NCBI GenBank assembly: GCA_018340375.1
Contig: JAFFJZ010000017.1
Span: 2,098,001-2,162,000, forward strand
DNA from: Gonatopus flavifemur
Lineage: Eukaryota; Arthropoda; Insecta; Hymenoptera; Dryinidae
DNA: 64,000 nucleotides
Direction of reading: 5' to 3'
The first letter of the stretch is position 1; each line of letters opens with the position of its first letter. The notes beneath the pieces were generated by a model. It worked only from the letters and a program-made list of their open reading frames with translations. It searched no databases and had not been told where the DNA came from. The translations under genes were made by a program, and so were the position numbers. Shown piece by piece: positions 58,104 through 64,000 of this stretch.

Positions 58104-58617
58104 TATGAATTTTTGTTCACGAAACCAAAATATTAAATCAACAATAAATTCTCATTTCTTACCTGATAATCGAGAAGGAATCCAATCTTCACGTGTATTA
58201 TCACTTTCAAAATCAAATCACAATGTTTTTTACACATACACTAACACTATTCACAAGTGACCACTTCTTTATAATTTCTTCTTATATAAAAATACACGCA
58301 CCGTATTCAACTCAAAACGTATTGAACTAATATATTTATTATTATATACAAAGACACCGAGATCAATGTCGAATCGAACTTAAACTCTATATTATAATAT
58401 ACTGATATTATAATATACTGATTAACGAGTCACGAAATCCGGAAGTTTGGAAGTGAAACCATCAACTGATTTACCGCAAATGAGTGCGGAAGGGAATCAT
58501 CCACTATTTACGTACTCACCCACCACTTCTAAAAAAAAAAAGAATTTCCCACTTCACCGAGAGAGTTGAAGAGGGAAATTCTGAGTAACCAATAGCGTCA
58601 CGAATAAAATCTTACGG
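58104..58617. other. Region between Helitron start and DIRS element
   Basis: AT-rich; presumably the 5' noncoding part of the Helitron (its 5' terminus TC.. was not identified). A tandem ATTATAATATACTGAT word occurs near 58,390-58,425. No gene seen. Confidence 0.4.
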
Positions 58618-58620
58618 ATT

Positions 58621-58790
58621 ATATTTCAAGCCCCGTTCTTCGAGATTACAATGATTACAATGTAGTACGTCCCGTTCTACACCAGATGCCACAACGTTCA
58701 AAGTCCAAGTAAATGAAAAAAAACTTATGTCTGAACACACCCTACTCCAGTTTCATACTTCCCCGCGCTTATCCCCGTTAACCTCATAAT
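58621..58790 (+). repeat. Left inverted terminal repeat of the DIRS element
   Basis: Matches the reverse complement of 63,586-63,760 (shared GTAGTACGTCCCGTTCTACA and GTTAACCTCATAAT). The outermost 25-30 bp differ between the two ends (TTTCAAGCCCCG against TTTCATATAATCACAG), as is usual for DIRS ITRs. Confidence 0.9.
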
Positions 58791-60220
58791 GTTTCGTTGT
58801 GCAGCAGAGGTAGCACGTGCAGAGTCCGAACAGCAAAAAAGAATTTCTTCAAAACTAATCAGGATGGATAAAGGGAAGAAAAGAGTAAGGAAAGATGCTT
58901 CAAATACGGAAGGATTGTTGAAGCGGTTAAAAGCACTAGAAGAAGAAGTAAGAAGAAGAACTGAGGCATCTCAGAGTTCATATGAAAGTGGTGAATCGGA
59001 AAATGAAGCGTCTTATATGGACGAAGGTAAGTGGTTGAAATGGAAAAGTGTTTTGTCGTGGTTATACAGGGTTTAGCGAGAATAAAGTAAATATTATAAA
59101 CTTTTGGGTAACGAGCTTACAAAATAGGTGAGACAAGTTACACGAATTCAAGTATGTAAAACGTAAAGATTTATAAAGATAAGTATGTACAAAAAAAAAA
59201 AAAAAAACACAGTAATGAGTCTATACGAGTGATAGAACATGTTACAATCTTATAATATATAAGTTTAATAAAATAGAGCATATGGAATATATTCAGTAAA
59301 ATTGATTGGGTTATATTTATGTGTTTATAGGAGAACGAACTAAGGGGAAGGAAAACTTGATTCCCAATTTAGTATCGATTCAAGAACAGAGCCCAGAGCG
59401 TAATATAGTGAGTGAATCGCTGAAAGAACCTGAAGAGGAATTTCAGGTGGATTGGCTGGATGACGACCTCATCGAAGCACTGGGTGAAGACCCAACTGAG
59501 TCGAAGGCATTCAGGTTGAAGTTACATGCATCGCTTCAAAATAGATGGAAGTATTGGTCGGAGCAAGGTGTACCTAAAGAGGAAAAAGATAAATTACTAA
59601 CAGATTATGGTCGCCCCGAATTTTCAGAAGGACCAAAGCTGAATGTCGAATTGAGCATGAATATGAGGGAATCAGCCAGGAACAGAGATACATACTTTCA
59701 AGGGTATCAAAACCTACTTGGTTTGAGTTTGTCATCATTAGGAGATGCCATTACAATGCTATTGGAGTGTGATGAAGAATTGGAGAAAGCTCTTTTATCA
59801 CGAAGATTATGTGACACAGGGAAGATATTAACACATCTGTGGTATCAACAGACAAGAGCTCGAAAGGCTTATATTTCACCGGGTGTAGATAAGCAGTTTA
59901 AAGATCTTTTGGCTAACGCAAAAACCGATGCTTTCCTATATGGAAAAGATTTTACGGAAAAAATAAAGGAGGTGAAAGCCGTAAAAACGATCACAAGAAA
60001 TATTAAGCCGTTATCGCAATATGGAGGGACTGGATCAAGTTCATCTCAGCAGCATTTAAACTCACGCGACTCGCTTGCAAAAACGCCAGCCCGGCAAGCG
60101 AGTTGGAGACAGCAGAGAGGCCAAGGCAAGATGGTATCATTCAAGAAATTCGGGAGCAGACAATACCCAAAAACGAACAACAGTCGAGGCAACCAGAGGA
60201 ATCAATTTCGAACGAATTAG
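58789..60220 (+). CDS. DIRS Gag-like protein with one intron
   Basis: ATG at 58,789 lies at the inner edge of the ITR. Exon 1 runs to 59,026 and gives a basic start and a coiled-coil-like stretch (LLKRLKALEEEVRRRTEA). The intron is 59,027-59,330: donor GAAG/gtaagt, acceptor gtgtttatag/GAGAAC. Exon 2 (59,331-60,220) continues in phase through a conserved-looking helical region (DDLIEALGEDPT, GPKLNVELSMNMRESA, LLECDEELEKALLSRRLCD) to a glutamine- and arginine-rich tail. No zinc knuckle, as usual for DIRS Gag. Splitting a glycine codon (g/ga) at the junction keeps the frame, which supports the intron. It overlaps the RT frame by about 118 bases. Confidence 0.8.
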
Positions 60221-61395
60221 AAGTAGGTAACGTTGCAGGCAGACTTACTTATTATATAGAAAATTGGGAGAAAATCACCAAAAACAGTATTATATTAGAG
60301 TGCATAGAGGGGTATAAAATTAAATTTTGTACTGAGGTTACACAAAATCAAATTCCGACGGAACGTATTAAATCTAAAACAGAATTTCAAGATTTGCGAG
60401 AAGCGATCGAAAAATTGATTGATAAGGGAGTCGTAGTGAGATGTAAGGAAGCGCGGGGACAATTTCTATCATCTTATTTTTTAGTGCCCAAGCCTGATGG
60501 ATCGAATCGATTCATTCTGAATTTGAAAAAACTCAATCAGTTTATAACAACACAACATTTCAAAATTGAGGATTTGAGAACAGTTCAGAGGTTGATTCGG
60601 CCATCTTGGTTTATGGCGGTATTGGACCTGAAAGATGCTTATTATTTAATAAGAATGCGTCCAACAAGCAGGAAATATTTGAGATTTGGTTTCAATAACG
60701 AATTGTTTGAGTTCACCTGCCTTCCTTTCGGACTGTCTACGAGTCCCTTTATATTCACCAAGATCATGAAGCCGGTTGTTGCTTATTTAAGATCAATGGG
60801 ATTTATATCCGTAATTTATTTAGACGATATTTTCTGTATAGCTGATACGAAAGAGAAGTGTCAAATGAATGTGGAACGAACAGTAGAAGTTTTAAATAAT
60901 TTAGGCTTCGTGGTAAATGAGAACAAAAGCCAATTTAAACCACAGACTCGATGCAAATTTTTAGGGTTTATGGTTGATTCGGAGAAGTTTATCATAGAAT
61001 TACCAGAAAAGAAGAAAGAAAATATTGTACAGCTTATTGATCAGACGTTAACAAAAAATAAATGCAGTATTCAGGATATAGCGCAAGTGATAGGGATTTT
61101 GATATCAAGTTGTCCTGGTGTAAATTACGGATGGCTTTATACGAAAAATTTAGAAAGGGAAAAATTTTTGGCGTTAATTGTGAACGATGGAGATTATTCG
61201 CAAGAAATGTATATATCAGATAGCATGAGAACGGATTTCTATTGGTGGAAGCAAAAAATTGAAAAATCTTACCACCCTATTAGGAAATTTGATTTTAAGT
61301 ATGAAGTGTACACGGACACATCTCTCAGTGGTTGGGGAGCTTGGTGCGGAAAACAAAAGGTTTTCCAAAAGGAAAACGAAATAAATTCCACATAA
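60103..61395 (+). CDS. DIRS reverse transcriptase (first part of RT-RNase H)
   Basis: The frame opens within the end of gag, +1 relative to it. RT blocks: SYFLVPKPDGSNRFILNLKK, MAVLDLKDAYYLIRM (motif A aspartate), FTCLPFGLSTSPFIFTK and YLDDIFCIA (motif C, residues about 245-253), then CKFLGFMVD. RNase H begins with YTDTSLSGWGAWCG. The frame then stops at 61,395 (KENEINST) although homology continues in the next phase, so one base is gained or lost at about 61,350-61,380. Start choice is uncertain; translation may rely on frameshifting from Gag. Confidence 0.88.
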   Translation: METAERPRQDGIIQEIREQTIPKNEQQSRQPEESISNELEVGNVAGRLTYYIENWEKITKNSIILECIEGYKIKFCTEVTQNQIPTERIKSKTEFQDLREAIEKLIDKGVVVRCKEARGQFLSSYFLVPKPDGSNRFILNLKKLNQFITTQHFKIEDLRTVQRLIRPSWFMAVLDLKDAYYLIRMRPTSRKYLRFGFNNELFEFTCLPFGLSTSPFIFTKIMKPVVAYLRSMGFISVIYLDDIFCIADTKEKCQMNVERTVEVLNNLGFVVNENKSQFKPQTRCKFLGFMVDSEKFIIELPEKKKENIVQLIDQTLTKNKCSIQDIAQVIGILISSCPGVNYGWLYTKNLEREKFLALIVNDGDYSQEMYISDSMRTDFYWWKQKIEKSYHPIRKFDFKYEVYTDTSLSGWGAWCGKQKVFQKENEINST

Positions 61396-62108
61396 ATTAC
61401 TTGGAATTATTGACAGTCAAGTTAGCGTTAGAATCATTACTGCCGGGCATTAAAGACTGTGAGGTATTATTAAGGATCGATAATACGACGGCGATATCAT
61501 ACATCAATAGAATGGGAGGAGTGAAATATGAGCACTTCAATAAGTTGACTAGAGAGATTTGGCAATGGGCTGAAGAAAGAGGAGTCTGGTTGTTTGCTTC
61601 ATATATTTCGTCAAGAGATAATTTTGAAGCGGATAGGTTATCTCGGTGGAAAGCAGCAGATGTAGAGTGGGAATTATCAAATGAGGTTTTTCGAGAGATT
61701 AAAAGAGAGTTTGGAGAGGTAGAAATAGATTTATTTGCAACCTCGAATAACGCGAAATGCAAATATTTTGTGTCTTGGTATCCAGATAAACGAGCTGTAG
61801 CAGTTGACGCATTTACGTTAAATTGGGCACCATATATTTTTTATGCCTTCCCACCTTTTGCTCTGATACCGAGGACGTTGCAAAAAATTCAACAAAGTAG
61901 AGCTATGGGGATAGTAGTGGTTCCGGATTGGCCTACACAGCCATGGTACCCTCTTTTCTCAGCCCTGTTAGTAGGAAAGCCTTTGATTTTTGGACCATGT
62001 TCTAATTTAATTCTGTCCCCTTATAGGCCGTACAGACATCCTCAAGCAAAGCATCTTCGGCTTCTTGTGGGAAGATTATCAGGGAGAGTTTTCTCAGGAG
62101 AAATGTAG
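61332..62108 (+). CDS. DIRS RNase H end and conserved downstream domain
   Basis: Continues RNase H after the frameshift: INYLELLTVKLALESLL (catalytic glutamate), LRIDNTTAISYINRMGG (aspartate), SSRDNFEADRLSR (last aspartate). It is followed by the region IDLFATSNNAKCKYFVSWYP, AVDAFTLNW.., FPPFALIP and VVVPDWPTQPWYPLF, which is regularly found behind RNase H in DIRS Pol. In some DIRS proteins this place is a methyltransferase-like domain; I see no clear SAM-binding motif here. The first ~15 residues of the frame are out-of-phase sequence, not real protein. Confidence 0.85.
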   Translation: MGSLVRKTKGFPKGKRNKFHINYLELLTVKLALESLLPGIKDCEVLLRIDNTTAISYINRMGGVKYEHFNKLTREIWQWAEERGVWLFASYISSRDNFEADRLSRWKAADVEWELSNEVFREIKREFGEVEIDLFATSNNAKCKYFVSWYPDKRAVAVDAFTLNWAPYIFYAFPPFALIPRTLQKIQQSRAMGIVVVPDWPTQPWYPLFSALLVGKPLIFGPCSNLILSPYRPYRHPQAKHLRLLVGRLSGRVFSGEM

Positions 62109-62117
62109 ACGGCAGAT

Positions 62118-63045
62118 CTGTTGACGTGGTGATGGCGTCGCTAGCCCCAGCAACCATTAATCAGTATAACTCGGCATTAAAAGAATGGGAAAAGTTCTGT
62201 CATACCAATTGGAAGTTTTCACACCAAAACCAGAAAATTTATTAGAATTTTTGAATCGAAAATTCACTGAAGGAGCTTCCTATGGTTCGTTAGATACATA
62301 TAGATGCGCAGTAGCTCTTATATCGAATAAGGGTATTGGCGAACATGATTTAATTTGTAGATTTTTGAAAGGAGCATTTAGATTAAGGCCTCCAAAACCT
62401 AAATACGATTATACTTGGGACGTTAACTTGGTTTTAAGGTTGATGCAGGACTGGTATCCTTTAGAAAATTTGTCATTACAGCAATTGACAGGGAGAACAG
62501 TAACGCTCTTAGCTCTATGCACAGCTCAAAGGGCGCAATCAATTGCTGCGTTAAAAATAAGTAATATAAGACGAACCCAAGAGAGTTTAGAAATATTTAT
62601 TCCAGACTTATTGAAAACCAGTAAACCTGGTACGAATCAACCATATATTAACTTGCCGTTTTTCATCGATAAGCCACAATTATGTGTGGCAAGAACAGTG
62701 ATTAAATATATGCAAGTTACTAAAGAACATAGAGGTGATAATGATGAATTATTTTTAGCAACAAAGAAACCTTTTAAACGAGTCACTGTTCAGTCTATCA
62801 GCAGATGGATAAAAATAATTCTAAATAAAAGTGGTGTGGATGTGTCTAGGTTTAGTGCACATTCAACAAGACATGCATCAACGTCAGCAGCGTATGTAAA
62901 GGGGGTAGATTCAGAAGTCATTAGAAAAGCGGCAGGTTGGTCCGAGAAATCCCAAGTATTCGCCAAGTTTTACAAGAGGCCCATTATAGATACCAAAAAT
63001 AAGTTTATTCACAGTATTATGGATGGAAAGACAATAGTAGGTTAA
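62118..63045 (+). CDS. DIRS tyrosine recombinase, N-terminal frameshift
   Basis: The N-terminal SAM-like part starts in one phase at about 62,130 (APATINQYNSALKEWEKFC) and switches near 62,215 to the main frame (FTPKPENLLEFL, 62,185-63,045, 286 residues). Catalytic residues: arginine in CTAQRAQSIAAL (about 115), H..R in FSAHSTRHASTSAAY (about 225-229), GWS in place of the histidine/tryptophan box, and the nucleophile in FAKFYKRP (about 264). The enzyme integrates the circular cDNA of DIRS elements by site-specific recombination. It stops 320 bp before the internal complementary region. Confidence 0.9.
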
Positions 63046-63370
63046 GGGTTGAAATATTCAACTACGTTTTTTGTTTTTCTAAAAAGATGAGAAGGGAGAG
63101 AAAATACCTTTTTTCTTTTGTGTTTGTTTTGCAGTTCATTTTTTACATATCAAAAAAAAAAAAAAAAAAGAAAAAGTGTCTTCCTGTTTTTTGAGAAAAA
63201 GTTTGTATTTTTTCTGTTACAATTGTTTTTAGGTTTTAAGAAGATGTAATTAGCCCTTCTTTGATTGGGTTTGTTAATTGTAAAAATTCTAATAAACAAT
63301 TGAACTACAAAGAGGGCGTATAATTAATAATAAAAAAAAAAAAAAAAAATTGCATTACTCTGAACATCTA
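63046..63370 (+). other. DIRS 3' noncoding region with poly-A tracts
   Basis: A-runs of 17 or more at 63,152 and 63,332 and an AATAAACAA signal near 63,291 mark the probable transcript end region. No frame. Confidence 0.6.
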
Positions 63371-63486
63371 CATTGTAATCATTGTAATCTCGAAGAACGG
63401 GGCTTGAAATATAATAAACAGTCAAACGACTTACCTTAAGTGAAGTTCGGCTGTGATTATATGAAAGCCCCTTTCGAGATGATTAC
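63371..63486. repeat. Internal complementary region of the DIRS element
   Basis: The first 42 bases are the exact complement of the left terminus (58,621-58,662). The next ~75 are the complement of the right terminus (63,721-63,796) with about three differences. The two halves meet at the ATT junction sequence. Confidence 0.95.
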
Positions 63487-63585
63487 ATTCCCTCCCTTGA
63501 AAATTTAATGTTTTCTCTTTTATTTGTTTTTTCCCCACCCATCAATGAAGCAATTTGTTTTTTTTTTTAATAACGTTGAAATTAT

Positions 63586-63796
63586 GAGGTTAACGGGGAT
63601 AAGCGCGGGGAAGTATGAAACTGGAGTAGGGTGTGTTCAGACATAAGTTTTTTTTCATCTACTTGGACTTTGAACGTTGTGGCATCTGGTGTAGAACGGG
63701 ACGTACTACATTGTAATCATTGTAATCATCTCGAACGGGGCTTTCATATAATCACAGTCGAACTTCACTTAAGGTAAGTTCGTTTGACTGTTTATT
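63586..63796 (-). repeat. Right inverted terminal repeat of the DIRS element
   Basis: Inverse of the left ITR from ATTATGAGGTTAACGGGG to CATTGTAATC, extended outward by end-specific sequence to GACTGTTTATT. Confidence 0.9.
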
Positions 63797-64000
63797 ATCC
63801 GTGACATGTCAATTTTAGAAAGGGATCTATCACCAAAAAGTATATATCGAATTTCGATATGTTTAAGGTAAAATATGTCGATAACGATATATATCGGACA
63901 TAAAAATATCGATGAGAAATATCGATATCCACAAATATCGATAAATATCGCTCATCACTAATACGCAGTGCCGCTCAAGTTGGAAGTTGAACAATAGTTC
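63797..64000. other. Right half of the hAT-like shell and its outer flank
   Basis: 63,797-63,942 is ATCGATA-rich element sequence, 63,943-63,960 the terminal repeat, and 63,961-63,968 the ATACGCAG duplication. The sequence after it (tgccgctcaagttgg) should join the sequence before 48,844 in an empty site. Confidence 0.65.

Larger units (their letters stand above)
58618..63796 (+). mobile_element. Complete DIRS-like tyrosine-recombinase retrotransposon
   Basis: Inverted terminal repeats (about 58,621-58,790 and 63,586-63,760) flank gag, RT-RNase H and tyrosine recombinase frames. An internal complementary region at 63,371-63,486 joins the complement of the left end (42 bases identical to 58,621-58,662) to the complement of the right end. 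This is the DIRS1 architecture (established), used to close a circle before recombination. ATT stands at both junctions (58,618-58,620 and 63,794-63,796) and also at the join inside the internal complementary region. This fits insertion by site-specific recombination without a conventional target duplication. Two or three frameshifts make this copy probably inactive. Confidence 0.93.
48852..63960. mobile_element. hAT-like ATCGATATT element opened by a 15-kb nest
   Basis: TAGTGGTGGGCGATATTT at 48,852 and the inverse of 63,943-63,960 (TAGTGATGAGCGATATTT) agree at 16 of 18 positions, and ATACGCAG is found directly outside both (48,844-48,851 and 63,961-63,968). An 8-bp duplication is the hAT signature. 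Both inner flanks are rich in ATCGATATT (48,870-48,990 and 63,830-63,942). The original element was therefore probably a few hundred bp and noncoding, with everything between arriving later. Confidence 0.75.

Overview
The window looks like an intergenic or heterochromatic stretch of an arthropod genome, most probably an insect. It is AT-rich and full of transposable elements. The mix of families (mariner, Mag-like Gypsy, APE-type non-LTR elements, hAT, Helitron, animal CACTA/EnSpm-like and DIRS elements) and the introns inside element genes point to a metazoan. I cannot name the species, and I found no convincing single-copy host gene, tRNA, rRNA or CRISPR array. Almost everything that can be explained is a transposon, a relic of one, or a repeat.

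Layout. 1-877: unresolved flank. 884-11,754: one 10.9-kb foldback element. It has TIRs of more than 1 kb that carry GCGGTCTAC palindromes and ~162-bp subterminal repeats, and an inverted-symmetric core of about 8.3 kb made of a 31-bp satellite. It is flanked by a 6-bp target duplication (AATTTT). 11,775-18,620: a ~187-bp tandem repeat split by two CACTG-ended elements (12,187-15,094 and 15,251-18,261). 18,622-22,130: a truncated non-LTR reverse transcriptase and several short elements with CCC...GGG ends. 23,888-32,522: a two-gene CACTA-like element (CACTG ends, TA duplication). It has a seven-exon SAM-domain protein gene followed by a zinc-finger TNP2-like transposase gene that is broken once.

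32,523-37,640: MITEs, degenerate transposase pieces and the 3' half of a hAT element. 37,641-42,259: an intact, very young Mag-type Gypsy retrotransposon (152-bp LTRs differing at one base, GCCCC target duplication, one 1,352-residue ORF) inserted into that hAT. 42,640-43,414: a MITE and a 571-bp near-perfect palindrome. 43,927-48,838: a second, more decayed copy of the SAM-protein/transposase pair, ending at a CAGTG terminus.

48,852-63,960: a short ATCGATATT-rich hAT-like element, with an 8-bp duplication ATACGCAG at its outer edges, opened up by a 15-kb nest. Inside are an APE-type non-LTR element (minus strand), a deleted mariner, a Helitron Rep gene (minus strand) itself hit by a mariner, a hAT MITE and a third small MITE, and a complete 5.2-kb DIRS element. 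The DIRS element has Gag with an intron, RT-RNase H, a tyrosine recombinase, inverted terminal repeats and an internal complementary region.

The most unusual objects are the satellite-cored foldback element, with its 31 x 31-bp higher-order repeat, and the paired SAM/TNP2 CACTA genes, which keep the same intron positions in two diverged copies. Also notable are a set of at least nine unrelated short elements sharing CCC...GGG ends with mostly 2-bp duplications, and the DIRS element, whose whole end architecture can be read directly.
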